Source: Capronia americana
Lineage: Eukaryota; Ascomycota; Eurotiomycetes; Chaetothyriales; Herpotrichiellaceae
Assembly (NCBI GenBank): GCA_016110215.1
Contig: JADWQD010000011.1
Span: forward strand, 1,178,001 to 1,242,000
Reading direction: 5' to 3'
Length of the DNA: 64,000 bases
Part shown: positions 11,001 to 23,177 of the stretch, one piece after another
Position numbering within the stretch: the stretch's first letter is position 1
How the letters are laid out: every line of letters begins with the position of its first letter
Program-made: the position numbers and the translations under genes
The notes under the pieces: generated by a model
Databases searched by the model: none
What the model was told of the DNA's origin: nothing
Seen by the model: only the letters and a program-made list of their open reading frames with translations

Positions 11001-14000
11001 GAAGTAGTAGCTCGTACTACGAGTAAGGTTCACGAAGCGATGCAACGGTTCGCGAAAATCCCCAAGCCACACCAAGGCAGCACCATTGTTTTACCCCGTC
11101 CCGAGTACGTTATGCCCGAAAGAGGTCGGATTGCGACACACACGCACTCACGCACGGGAAAAGCCACACGCTACTAGGATGATCGCGTCAAAAATTCGAA
11201 TTCGAATTCCAAACGTATTGCCTATTAGGTTCACCGCAATCTACAGTACGTGTCAGAATATCGTGTTGTGTCGTGCCTAGCGGGGGGCTGACGAGGATGT
11301 ATTATCGTTAACGGCTGGGCTTCATTGGCTAGCAATACGCGGAATGCTGTGTACACGTACACGGTCGGTTTCACTCCTCGGTTTGCAATTGTGACTCGGC
11401 ACGCACGAATATTCATCCATCAGATCTTGGGCAGATCCCTTTCGGGGTCAGAATTCTTCCGCGGGACACGAGACTGGTCGAATTCTGGGGGCACGGGTGC
11501 GTGCACGTTGTGCACTCGTTAGTGTCGTCTTGTGCTCGACCAAGACTCCGCATTGTTTTTTTTTATCGTCGAGAGGTCACGAGGAGCCACCCACGGTCAC
11601 GAAGAGGGCCCGGAAGAGCGCATGCGCTGTACTTCCCTATCTTCGACCTCCGCACTGTTCCGCTTGTTGCAAGTCATGGGGTTGAAGTCGGGGGCGTTTT
11701 CTTCCTCGCAGACGCAGGAACTGGGGGCGTGTGGTGGCCATCAAATGGATTTCAATCATCGGTGATCACAAAGTGGGAAGAATAATCGAGTTTCGGTCGA
11801 AGTCGGTCAATGGTGTGTGCGCGCGAGCGAGGGCACGGGATTGCGGACGGCTGCCATGGAGTTTGCGAAAGCCCGTCAAGACCGAGTGCGCGAGAAAGTC
11901 AGCGAGTGCACACAGTCACTCGGGCGCATAAGTCAACCTCGCGGCCGCGGCTATCCCACAACGGGAAGATGTGCATAACTCTCTCGCAGAAGCTAGCCAG
12001 GACAGGCTGCGGGCGACGGGCATAAGCCTGGATGACACTTTGTGCCCGGGGGACTCGGACTCGGGAGCAAAGCAGAAAATCTGTCCGGCTGTCCGGAGAT
12101 CAGGTTCGTCCAGCCCAGCAGATTGGAAGATTCCACCAATGGAAGGGGACGGGTTCGCTTGTCTGCCTGGCACATCCCAGGCCGACTGCCTTGGCAGCCA
12201 AGCGGTCAAAGCAGCACGAGCAGCTCTCCCAAAACAAGCATGGTGAACTGTCCTCGTGCGTTGTTCCAAATACGGCGAATACGCTGCGTTTGGACAAGGA
12301 GCTGCTTTTGTATACGAAAGCGAGCCCGAACACGATGATCAGGCCATGTGGCAGAGCAGCTGTCAGTTGGTGGCTTGTCGATGCCCCTATTCTCAACAGG
12401 GATGATTTGACAATTTCGAATGGTGGTCGCCTACTCTAGAAGACAAATGGAATCCGTTCTTGCTGGGATAGGCAGGCGATCAGGGCGGCTTCAACGCAGG
12501 CAGCCAAAGATTCATGCAAGCTCAGCCCACCGCATATCCCAAGGAAGTCACGAATGCGAATTCGCTTGAAGCACAATAGCTCTGTATTGCGTACGCGAAC
12601 GCCCTGCATAGAGTCTTCGGAGAACGCGACGCTTGGAGGAAGCAGACGCCGCATCAGCTGTTCGTGTGCCCAGTGTGGCTTGTCGGGGGTTTGAGTGCAC
12701 GCAGTATGTAGGGGGCAGAAGACCCCGCGTGGTGCCTGGAAGTCTAGGGGTCTATAGGCGGGGTAGAGACTCGATAGGGGACGCCTTGGGCGACCTGAGG
12801 CAGAGTTCTAGAGGCGTCTCAAGCTACCCCTCAGCGCGGGATTGAGAGCGCTAGGCGTTCAGCTCGAGCCTGAAAATGCTGCCTGGTTGGATATCAGGCT
12901 CTGAGAACAGACCCCGAATGCGTCGCCGGTCGTGAGGGCTGACGGTCTCTCCACCAATGTCGATGTTAATAACACATTCTGCTTGAAGCACTTGCCTGTA
13001 CGCGCATGGCTTCATGTTGACACAGGAGTCGCGATGTATCAGGAAAGTGCACCATAGGCGGACAGCAGTCGAAAGTCAAAAATGCGATTTCTGCCAAGGG
13101 ACAGTAGCAGTTGCAGTGACATACCTCGTACGCAGGGGGGTTTTCCTTTCAATTCACCCGGTTAGTTAAGCAGTGACAGCATTGTTTGCAGCAGATTTGG
13201 AAAGCCTGTACGTTTTGGGCAGGCGCAGGGGGGGTTGAATACGCAGAGCGGACAGTGGTGACAGGATGATTTGGATTACGAGAGCACTGCTGTTGCACCC
13301 AGTCCAGAACTTTGACCGCCAGAGACAAGACTCATGAGCCTGTGGCTTGCCTGTCGCAGCCAGCGTTACAACACATGGCTTACGAAGAAAGTCTGAAGAG
13401 AGGGAGTCACCATGGTCTTGGACGGTCGTCATTGGCTCCTTGGTGGAGTAAGGGAACGAGGGCATTTCTCAGCAGTTCAGCGCTGTCTCCTAGGAGATGG
13501 CGGTTCCAGCTGCGTCTATGACAACCCACGCCCTGCTCAGGCTTGTCCTCAAACTGATCAATCAGGGCAAATTCGGAAAGAGCGAGTAATCGGGAAAGTG
13601 TCTGCCATAGCAGCAACAGCGTAAGTTAGGTTACGAACGGCCACCTTCTTTGGGCTTCTGGCCTTTTGGGGCGGCAATCAAAGTCATCCTCTGTACGTGG
13701 AGCATGAGCTGTGAATCATGCCGTAATCTTGCCAGATTGCCACGGCTGGGCCATGGGCTGTCCTGAGGCAGAGGTACATGCCAGTAGACCAATCAATCCG
13801 CCAGCCGACCGCGAGACTCAGGATGCCGTAAGAAAACGGAGAGAGCGTATGGGCCGTCAGATCAGCCGGCAATCAGGAAGCCAGGGAACGAGAAAGGGTG
13901 CTCAGAGGCATTACTCTTCTCGGAGCTTATTGCGACCCTGGAGCCGAACAGTTGGAAGGGGATAACAAACCCTCCGAGCGTCCAGGCAGCCGGGAATGTG

Positions 14001-14370
14001 TAGAGTACGGCGGACGGTCGAATCGACACGAGAACCGTCCGACAGCATAACGTACGGACAGGCAGGGGCGTCATCACTCGGCCCAGAGTCACGATGTTGC
14101 TGCTTTGAACGAGCAGACCGACTGTCACTGAGCATAACGATTCATCAGCACAAGGACCCGCACCGCGACGCTTTCTCCATTAGGGTGGAGGAACCCTAAA
14201 GGCCGAGAGCACGACTGCACCGCCGGATCACCCAGCCCTGTTGACCAGGGGGGTGTGACCAGGGCTGACCCCGGTCGTCTCTGACCCCTGCTAGCTCGGT
14301 GGAGTTTAGCAAGTACGCTCGGATTTCTGATGTGTAAGGCACCTACAATGCATAACACTCAGCACACCCA
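8050..14370. other. Gene-poor stretch of about 6.3 kb
   Basis: I found no conserved protein on either strand; all open frames are short, overlap each other and lack family motifs. Small features include a GC-alternating run (about 10600-10612), an (ACC)n run (about 10764-10781) and the overlapping palindromes TTCGAATTCGAA/GAATTCGAATTC (11195-11209). It could be a decayed transposon landscape or hold non-coding transcripts; the sequence alone does not say. Confidence 0.4.
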
Positions 14371-14565
14371 ATGCCTTTACAAAAGAACTCGTCTACCCTC
14401 CTTTCCAACCAGCCTCTTTCTCTCCATCATCAACACATCCCACAACAAACAACAAGAACATTGATGAGAAGTCTGGCACCAACATCTAACAACACCAGCA
14501 CTGGACTTGGTATACACAGTCCCAACCACCACCACCAACCACTAGCGAGTACCCACAACAAGTGA
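14371..14565 (+). promoter_or_regulatory. Upstream ORF in the leader of the acidic protein gene
   Basis: An open frame with ATGs at 14371 and 14464 ends with TGA at 14563-14565, 32 bases before the main ATG. The downstream ATG gives a 33-residue peptide and the upstream one 64 residues. The surrounding leader is CT-rich and then CAA-rich, which looks like unstructured 5' UTR rather than coding sequence. Whether it acts as a uORF depends on the transcription start, which cannot be seen. Confidence 0.4.
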
Positions 14566-14597
14566 CTCAGAAACCCCGACGAACAAAAACAATCAAG

Positions 14598-15335
14598 ATG
14601 CCTTCCTCGGTGACCTTCTCCGCTTCCACAGCGACCACCAAGGCTTCGACCCAATCCATCTACGCCCGGCCTCAGAAGAAGCAGAAGATGAGCATCACGC
14701 AGACCTACTTCCTCGCCCACAGCGCCCGCGGCAAGCTCTCCAAGGAGGCGGCCCGACCTGACCACGACCTCCGCCTATTGGTGGGGCACGCCAACATGCT
14801 CGACTCTCTGATGCTCGACCTTGCAACCGCCGAGCAGGAGCAGGAGCGATGGTTCAACAACATTGTGAACGGATCTCAGGAGGAGGAAGAGGAGAGACAT
14901 CGACACGTCGAGACGATCGTGGAGGAGCCCGATCACGACTGGGAGGCTGAGGACGCGGCCAGCTCGGACGAAGAGTCCGAGGACGAGGAGAAGCCCAACA
15001 CCAAGGTCACCGCCATTGAAGTCGACTCGGACATGTCGGAAGATGACGACGAGGAGAACGACGAACTGACTCTCGTCCGAACCGCCTCCCGACACTCTCC
15101 GCCCGAACTCAGCCTCGACACCGATTCCGACTCAGATGACGAACAGATGCCACCGTCACCGCCCACCATGACAATGGAGGTGTTGAGCGAAAAGCAGAGA
15201 CAAGCCATTGCCACGACCTCCTTCTACGACGTCAAGGACAACACCTCGTTATCCCCGGAAGAGTCGGAAGCCTTTGAGCAAGAAGGCTTCTACCTCCCTT
15301 CAAGGCAACAGCCGACCATAATCGCTGCCTACTAG
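14598..15335 (+). CDS. Conserved acidic fungal protein, possibly Ecm13-like
   Basis: This is a single exon of 245 residues. The N-terminal third has a conserved-looking block, SITQTYFLAHSARGKLSKEA, then RPDHDLRLLVGHANMLDSLMLDLA and EQEQERWFNNIV. The rest is acidic and low in complexity (runs of E and D, many S) and ends in a short block FYDVKDN...EGFYLPS. I recall a similar LRxLVGHANLLD block from fungal proteins related to yeast Ecm13/Yjr115w, but I could not confirm this, so no function is assigned. The start at 14598 has AAG before ATG; there is no earlier in-frame ATG before the upstream stop region. The acidic repeats suggest a soluble, largely disordered protein. Confidence 0.8.
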   Translation: MPSSVTFSASTATTKASTQSIYARPQKKQKMSITQTYFLAHSARGKLSKEAARPDHDLRLLVGHANMLDSLMLDLATAEQEQERWFNNIVNGSQEEEEERHRHVETIVEEPDHDWEAEDAASSDEESEDEEKPNTKVTAIEVDSDMSEDDDEENDELTLVRTASRHSPPELSLDTDSDSDDEQMPPSPPTMTMEVLSEKQRQAIATTSFYDVKDNTSLSPEESEAFEQEGFYLPSRQQPTIIAAY

Positions 15336-18300
15336 AGCAGGTTGATTGACCGCCCTTGAAACGACTCTTACCACATGTGATACCCCGGACGCGTTCTAGC
15401 GACATCTCAACGGCATCTTGACGTCTTTACGAGCATGGTGTTTTTGGCCTTCTACTCTTTTTATTTTCGGCGATTCAACAGACTGAATCAAAATGTATTC
15501 AAATGGGAAATCTTTAGGAACAGCAAAAGTCAAGGAGGGAGAAAAGGAGAGCCAGGAAGTTGGGCCGGCATGGGAGATCGGAGAGAGAGTGGAATCCGAC
15601 CTCATTGTCGACCCAGAAGTCGTGGCTTCCATGCCAGCCTGGGGACACAATTGGGAGGAGGACGCAACCTCTCGAATCTCACCCTCTACTGACCTGCCTT
15701 GGCTTTTGTTTTCTTTTCGCAATGACTTAAATCCACTCTACGAGTATTGTGTGTACTATGTACAATGGAATGGGCTCGTCAGATAGTTCTCCCTCTCGCG
15801 AGGTTGAGACATTTGACTATCAATGATATGAAATTGATCTAAACAATCATGAACTGAAGCATCTACTGTGAAACATCAAACAATGAACAATGACATTCTT
15901 CTGCTTCAGACAACGGGCACCTGCACTTCTTCCCATTTACTGTCATCCGCGAGTTTGTGCTCAATACTCGAACTCTGTGCTGTGCGTGAACAAAATTGTC
16001 GCCGATCCAGTTCCCCCTCCACCCACCATCAAACTCTCCGATCAGCCCAGCCCAGTGCGGCCTAATCATGATCATGATCACGATGGAGACTTCGGCACCG
16101 GGACTGACAATTGACGCCAGAAAATTGTACTGGCCCTAACGTGTGTACGAGGTACGAGTCCAGTCGCCGTCCCTTCTCGCGCGCATTTGCGGAGACTCGA
16201 AGGCGCCGCTCGGCTTGACTTTGCGGCCGAGAGAGCCCGATCCCAGGGCTCCGTTTGAGTGGTTGCCTGCCTGCCTGCCTGGGCGCTCGGGCACTTTGGT
16301 TGGCTCTGGAATTACTCATTTCACTTTCACTTTCGCTTTTCACTCGCACACCCGACTTTAACACACTCACTTTAGGCCTTCAGGGAGTCAGAGTTTCGGC
16401 CCCGGGTGGTCAGCAGCACGCCGACAACCCCCTTCGTTTGATCCTTCTAGCCCTTCTCTTCTCACCTGACCTCTCATGCTTGATGTCGGGCTCGTTTCGC
16501 ATTGAATTGCATGAATGGCCATTTCATCCAAAAATTGGTCCGTGGTCCGCCTCGCATTGGCGCATTGGCGTATTTCCCGTAGGGTACAACAGTATTTGAT
16601 TTTCTAACCACGGCCAGTGCAGGTGTGGGTGCGGGTTAATTTCTAACCAGTGCATGCAAATTAATCAGATTGTTGATTTTCCCACTCACTCGCTCACGCA
16701 CCCACTCACTCCCGTAAGCAATTCCAGATGGCCATATCGGGAGAAAAAAGTATAAAAAAAAATTGGTTTGCCTCACACCGTATTCGTACTAACTGACTGA
16801 TCTTCTGTCCATGTGCATTCCTGCCTGTTTGCCTGCCTGGCCTCCTTACCCCCTGAACCACAGTGCAGTTCCGACGGATGAGGATTGCCGCTTGCACAAA
16901 CACACCAGGAATTAAAGATTTGTCGTCCAGCTTACGGAACATACTACAGAGTCACTCCTCAATCTAGGGGCGGGTTTCCCAAGCAAGCACCATATCAAAC
17001 AAGCGGACGTGGCGACCGTAAAGATCTCATCCGTCCCGGATTTAACATGTCAGTGCGAAAAGTTTCCCGCAGACGTCACCGGATTTAGGCTTCAGTTTGT
17101 AAGCCTCGAGTTTCGGTGTTTAACCACAACAATTTGATTTTCAATCCAGTTCTACAAGGTACCCAGTCTTGCTTTGGTCAGTATTCAACATACAGTACAA
17201 TCAATTCTGAACAGCAGCCACGGCAATATCACGCTGCTTGGTACCCTCTGGTCCATCACCTCCATCAGAGAGTGCAGAGGTGCAGACGACTCATGGTCAT
17301 GCCTTTGGGCCCGCATGTATCCATCTGACCATGAGGAATGATTGACATTTGCACCCACCTATCTCATGAAGAAGTCGAACCACTCTCGTTGCACACATAC
17401 GTACACCGCAACCTCTCGAACTAGGTACGTACTTCTGCTCAAGCCCATACACACTACACCATACTACACCTCTATGGATCTCAATCCGGGTCACAGGGCG
17501 GTGATCAGGCTGTCAGGCCGTCCCTCATGATCTCAAGTTCTTCGCCAGCGCATCTCCTCACATGCAAGTTCGGTTCGCAGTTGTCAGTGATCCAAGCCAA
17601 AGGCCACAATTTTGGAGTCGGTCATCCCTTCCTACATGGGCACATGTGAAGAGAAGGGAAGGGAGGAGAGGAGACCAGAACGAGACCAGCTGAGACGGGC
17701 ACATGTCCTATGAGCGTGATCGTGTGTCTGAGTGTGAACGTGTGTTGACCTTATCAGGCGCTTTCAGGCCCTTGTTCTGACCCAAGGAGCTGGGCCATGG
17801 GAGGCCCAACGCCGTTTGGGGTCCAAAGGGACTGACTGGTACCTGCCCACCTGCCCTAACTTCAGGTATTTGTTTCCTCGTACGGAGTACAGCACTGTGG
17901 TTCCTACTGGCTCCTGTCGACGATCCTTCGTTTGGAATCCTCTGTACGGAAGGTACAAGTACGTACTGTGTAGTATCTCTGATCATTTGTTGAAACGGCC
18001 GTTTCAGGCCTCATCACTACTTACTAGTTGCGTTCCTCAACTCGACCGGTGTACTCCTGCCAACCCTTCTTGACCATGTGTTTCAGTTTCACTAGCTCTC
18101 AAGCCACAAGCGGTGAGTCCGAAAGTGCACAGCAAAGCACATCCCCCATGCCAGATGCACAACTCAGTCACATGGGGTCACATGTCTCTCCGGTTTTCCT
18201 TTCGGCCGAGCCCCAGCACCAACGGATGACAAGTCCGAGGTCGATTAACGATCGAACGATCGACGGATCGCCGATCCCTCGAGTTGCCCGCCAGGACTAA

Positions 18301-21300
18301 CGTCCGCAGTCTTGGCTACTGCCTGTTTGGGGCACTCGTCGTCGCAACTTTCGTCCGCTTATCAAACAACACACATACATACATACATACCCTCATACCC
18401 TCATACCCATGCATGCATGCATGCAATGCAATACGGGAATACCTACCTACCTACCTACCTGGCCAACCTATCCTGCCCGCCTAGCCGCCTGCCTTACTCG
18501 TCCAAGCTGTGTCCCGTGTCTTGTGCCGTTGTGTAGTAAGCCAGTTGTGCAAACAGGGATGGGAAGCGACCAGCCGACTACTCCTGCTCCTACTCGTACG
18601 AGTAACTGCACCACCGCAGGTCCTGTGATCAAACTACATAGCACTAACCATGACTCTGGACACTAAACCCAAACAAAACTCGGTTTTAAAACTCAGATGG
18701 CTGACTGTTCCAACCTTCCAAGACTTCATGCGAGGATGTTGCATAATTCAGGTGCAGCAGCGCCGGGCACCAGCAGCGGCAGTGGGTAGTAAGTGGTGGT
18801 GTTGGTGGTGTTGGTGGTGGACGCTTTGGATTGGCTCGGCACCACCTTCGTTCACTATACCCTGACCGATCCTAATGCTGAGCCAGATCCTGATCCTGAT
18901 TCTCGTTGCTTTTCGTGGGGGTTGTGTTTTTGTTTCCAAGGCGGGAAAATGTTTTGTAATCGTATCATGGTACGGAGGCATGGGTCTCGTTCTTCACTGC
19001 CTTTCCACCTTACTTCAGCGAGTGGCGGATGGCTGCGATCCCCAAGTTTTGTTCAGCAGCTCATGAGGCGGAATCGGGAGATTTTCGAGCTTCCCGGCTC
19101 CTGCGAAGAAGAGCTACCGAAGAAGACTTTATACAACTCAGTTGTTGAGTGACACTCTCTGGTTCGCGTGCACGACAGTCGCGATAAGGCCATTCTGCAA
19201 GTTCAAAACGGCAGGTGAAGCGACGCGGATCAGAACTGACAGCCACAGAATCGAAAAGGTCCCGTAGTATTCCTCACAATGCTCTACTCCCACCCAGTAC
19301 TCGTACAATACCTAGGGACAGGTGGTTGAAATTCCCCAGGGTCTTTACAAAGCAAGCCTGAGGGACCAAACGGCTCATGACAGAGTCGTCTTCCGGCATG
19401 ATTGTTGGTTTCGACTTGCAAGCCCACCAAGAGAAAAGCGCTGTCCCATTTCTCCCTCTGGACACGACGAGGGCGTTCGATGTGAACAAGCTTCGGGATT
19501 GCGCATGCACTTCCTTCCCGAAGTTGTTATGATCGGCCGCTGACATGATCAGACCAAGTGAACACCGGGCCGGTGACTGGTCGGTGACTGGTGGGTGACC
19601 GGGCGCTGGGCACGCACGGGTTGACTGGACAGCGATGTTTCTGACTCTAGGACTGTCCTCTGCTCCACCACAGTGACCATAGTACTTGTTGCACGAGTGT
19701 GTTTTGGCTGAAACATGAGGCATCATGCTGCCGCGTGGCCAGCCCATGGAGCTCGCAGGCACATCACGGGATCACAGGTTTCAGGACGCTGAGTTCACAC
19801 TTTTCGAAAGACATCCAAAATGCACACTGCGGGAAAAGTCTTCGGCTTGCTTTGCCGACAAGACGCACAGTCGCGTCTGCCAGCTTGCTGTCACAAGGTT
19901 GAGTCAGCAAGCTAGGTTGAGAGATCATGTTATCCGCGGCGGCTTCAGCCTCAGCGACGGTAGGCCGCTGTGTTCGTGGTTGGTCTTGGAAATCCTTTCC
20001 AGCACGCCGTCGGTGCGTCGTCATGGTGCATTGAAATCAATATATTATTTCCACGGCTGATTGCAAGACCCACCCCTCGCAGGACACCTTCGTCCAAACC
20101 CACTATTGGAAGGACACCGGGACGGAAACCCTCCCAGACTATCGGTTCATGTTGCCAGGGATCGACCAGATCGGTAAAGGAATACATTCCAGAAACATTC
20201 GAAACTGGCTGAGTGAGCAGCTGTGTCATGAAGGAAAGTCCACAAGGCCTTGCACGGAGAGCAATGATTGGCCTACGAAGGAGCGCTTTCCTGTCCAGGA
20301 AACCACTGCTTCCGTCAGCTTCAAACATCCGCAAGCATATCCACACATTTCAGCAACCGAGGGGATGCAAGAAACCAGACGCGCAGACCATACAACCCCT
20401 TGTCGTTGGTGGCGCCGCAGTCCACGCGAATGCCAGCATGGTAGTGTCTTTCTACGCTTCGAGACTCGCTTGCACACCTCGATGTTGTTGCATCTACGTA
20501 ACGTGCCAGTGTTACACCTGGTCAACATCAGGCACAAGGCTGGAGGCTCCGCTGGAAACACAACCGCGGATCCTCACTGTGCACCTTTAAGCAGGTGGGT
20601 CAAGAATGAGTCAAGGGCCGAGCCTGTTCCACCCCAATTTTTGCAGAGATTTCGATTCCTTCTTCTTCGTTCTCCACAAGGCTCGATACGCAAGGCTCTA
20701 GTCCTACCCACAATGTCGTCAATGCTTCTTGTGATGAGTTGCACCCCACATGCTTGATACGTCCGCTGTCATGGTGTCACATCCACGACCGGAAGAAGAA
20801 AGCCACTAGAGCTACGGTACCGACCGAAGCTCGAAGCTTGGATATACCGTGCAACAACAGGCTGAATATCTTGGGAATGACCCGGAGAGGCTAAATTTCT
20901 ACGGCCATGCAAGGAAGGATCCTTCGAAGCCTTCGAAGCTACGGAGTCCGGGTGACGGGCAACCCTGTCCGTTTCTCTGCGCGCAAGCCGGCCCACTTCA
21001 CAGCACGCCTTCCCAAACGGAGTGCGTGAATCATCCTAATCACCATCTCTTGCTGCTTTACAGTGCAGAGAGGGCCCCATGGAAGCTGTGGAGCTTCTGA
21101 CAACCATGCTTCCTGTCTCGCTGTTCACCAAGTAGGGGTACATTCGACCTCAATCTGGATGGATCAGCCCGCTGGGCCTGCGAACCACCATGCATCATGC
21201 AAGAGAAGGTCTCATGGAAGCTGTGGAGTCCTTTCGCAAGGTTACGACCCTCTCAGTATTCTCCTCTCTTACTTCGGCTCTTCGGTGGCAGCAAGCGCCC

Positions 21301-21682
21301 TTGACGACATGCAATGCACACGCAACCCCAACGTAACGAGACTCCGTCATGGCTACGACAGTAGAAGAGGAGATGTAGGGTACCTGTGGACTCCAAGGCG
21401 AATTAACGACACCCTCCATCAGATCGACCGGGGCTTCCAAGACGCCGCAGACCTCTCCCCACGCTGGCGGCGATGGCGACCCCCCAAAGCTTGCCGTTGG
21501 TTAATGATGCAAGGCACGATAGCAGGGACAAGTATAGGCTAGCTTACGATTCATCATGGCAATCGGTGGGGACACGCTAACGACGTGCAAGCGCAACAGA
21601 GGAGTGAATGGTTGAGGACAGGTCCATTGAAGGCTGACAGTTCTGAATCGACATCTCAAGTGCCCGGCTGGTTATTGTTTGG
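15336..21682. other. Gene-poor stretch of about 6.3 kb with microsatellites
   Basis: No conserved coding sequence was seen. Recognisable elements are an (ATCATG)n palindromic run (about 16064-16083), a CGTACGGAGTAC word (17879-17890), a cluster of tetranucleotide repeats (about 18371-18460), a (TGG)n tract (about 18790-18830), a GGTGACTGG repeat (about 19567-19600) and CCTTCGAAG repeats (about 20925-20940). The longest open frames (for example 20149-20757) have no recognisable domain and are probably chance. Confidence 0.4.
18371..18460. repeat. Cluster of three tetranucleotide microsatellites
   Basis: Within 90 bases there are (CATA)n, then two copies of CCTCATA, then (GCAT)n, then (CTAC)n. 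Such compound repeats are usually slippage products; no gene overlaps them. Confidence 0.85.
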
Positions 21683-22579
21683 TCACTTTCTCTTTGCATC
21701 TTCCTTCATGCCCTGCTGAATCCATTGACTCGAGCGCTTCGCGTACTCCTCCAAGGCCTTCTTGTCCTTCAACCTCTCCTTGATATCCAGCTTTTTGGGC
21801 ACATCACAGCCTTTCTTTACACCTTCTCTCGCACTCATCATCTCCTCCCACTTCTTGAGGGTGGGGAACTCGTCGATGTCTACGCCAGCCCAGGCTGCCC
21901 AGATCACCCACCCGATCGTGGTGATATCCGCGATGGAAATGTGGTCGCCGACAATAAACCCGGACTTTGAGGATTGGAGATGCTTGTCCAGCACGCCGTA
22001 TAGTCTCCTCGTCTCGTTCACATATCGATTCATGCCGTATTCGATCTTCTCGGGCGCGTACCTCACAAAGTGATTCGCTTGCCCTTGCATGGGACCCAAT
22101 CCCGCATTTTGGAAGAACACCCAATTGGTCATCTCATAATACTCGCGGGTGCCCTTGGGAAAGCTGATTTTATAGTCCTTGTCATACTCGTCGACAAGGT
22201 ATTGGAAAATACCTCCTGACTCGAAGAGGCGGATCTGCTTGCCGTCGGAGAAAGTGTCGGTCATGGCAGGGATGCGACCATTGGGGTTGATTTCCAGGAA
22301 CCATGGCTCTTTCTGTCGGTTGGTCGAGATGTTAATGTGCTCGAATTTATACGGGATGCCGAGCTCCTCCAATGCTATCGAGGCTTTGATGCCATTGGGA
22401 GTGGCATCCGTGTATAACGTGATGTTCGGACGCTTGACGTCGGACATGATGCTTCTGGTCTGGGTTGAAACGTGTTGAGCGTGTTGCTGGAGACGATGGG
22501 ACATCGCTACGGACCATTTATTGGAAACCCCAGGGTGATGGCCAGAAGGCCAGGCCCTTTGCTTTAACCTGTTCAGCAT
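21683..22579 (-). CDS. Glutathione S-transferase, Ure2/GstA-like
   Basis: One uninterrupted exon. From the first ATG (22579) it gives 298 residues; from a second ATG at 22447 (MSDVKRP) it gives 254. The thioredoxin-like N-domain is clear: ITLYTDATPNGIKASIALEE, then YKFEHINIS, then NPNGRIPAM (the cis-Pro that holds glutathione) and LFESGGIFQYL (the E-S pair that binds the gamma-glutamyl group). The all-helical C-domain follows with VGDHISIADI, the usual N-capping box. The first 44 residues are rich in R, K, H, Q and S with no acidic residue, which fits a mitochondrial presequence on a longer form. The likely role is detoxification or glutathione-dependent reduction. It lies head-to-head with the Bor1-type transporter, about 600 bp apart. 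Confidence 0.95.
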   Translation of the reverse strand: MLNRLKQRAWPSGHHPGVSNKWSVAMSHRLQQHAQHVSTQTRSIMSDVKRPNITLYTDATPNGIKASIALEELGIPYKFEHINISTNRQKEPWFLEINPNGRIPAMTDTFSDGKQIRLFESGGIFQYLVDEYDKDYKISFPKGTREYYEMTNWVFFQNAGLGPMQGQANHFVRYAPEKIEYGMNRYVNETRRLYGVLDKHLQSSKSGFIVGDHISIADITTIGWVIWAAWAGVDIDEFPTLKKWEEMMSAREGVKKGCDVPKKLDIKERLKDKKALEEYAKRSSQWIQQGMKEDAKRK

Positions 22580-23177
22580 GATCTCATAATCGGGTTTCCG
22601 GCCGGATACGATGCGTCGAATAAGGAAGCGGGAAAGCCTTCTGTTAGCAATGTCTGCTTTGAAATCCTCCCGTGACTTTTAGCTTTTATTACATTATTGA
22701 ATAATTTGTCTTTCTATTGTCGTTCGCCTCGGCTCCCTATCGACATCTCTGACACAAGCGTCGCCAGCACAAGATGTCTATGTGGGCGTCGGCGTCGGCG
22801 ACAGCGTCGGCATCGGCGAGCGAGCTCGCGAGGTCGAGAGAGTGCGGGGAAGCATGACGCGGGCCAAGCAAGAACGTACGGGGTCGAGCTTGTTGGCTTT
22901 CTGGCCAATGACAGCAATGCTTCGCCCCAGCAGCAATTTTCATTGTCAACACCATCTCCCACCGCATGTCATTCATCTTATCGTCGAAGACCAAGACACT
23001 CAGCAAGGACGAGGCGGTCGCTCCTTGACGGCATGGGTGGAACAGTTCTTCGTTCCCTCCGCTCTGCAATTTTGGCGTTGTTTCCATCCAATATCCAAGC
23101 TTCTTACTTGGAATGAATGCCAGGCGTCGAATGCGCTCCCTCTCAATCGTGTATAGAATTCAAGAACAGACTACAAG
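22580..23177. promoter_or_regulatory. Shared divergent promoter region (GST / Bor1-like)
   Basis: The 598 bases between two start codons pointing away from each other must hold both promoters. It includes a GC-rich (GGCGTC)n-like tract at about 22783-22815. No specific factor site could be assigned with confidence. Confidence 0.5.

Noticed and set aside
20149..20757. 202-residue plus-strand frame
   Set aside because: No domain, no supporting splice or leader features, and competing frames on the other strand; treated as chance.
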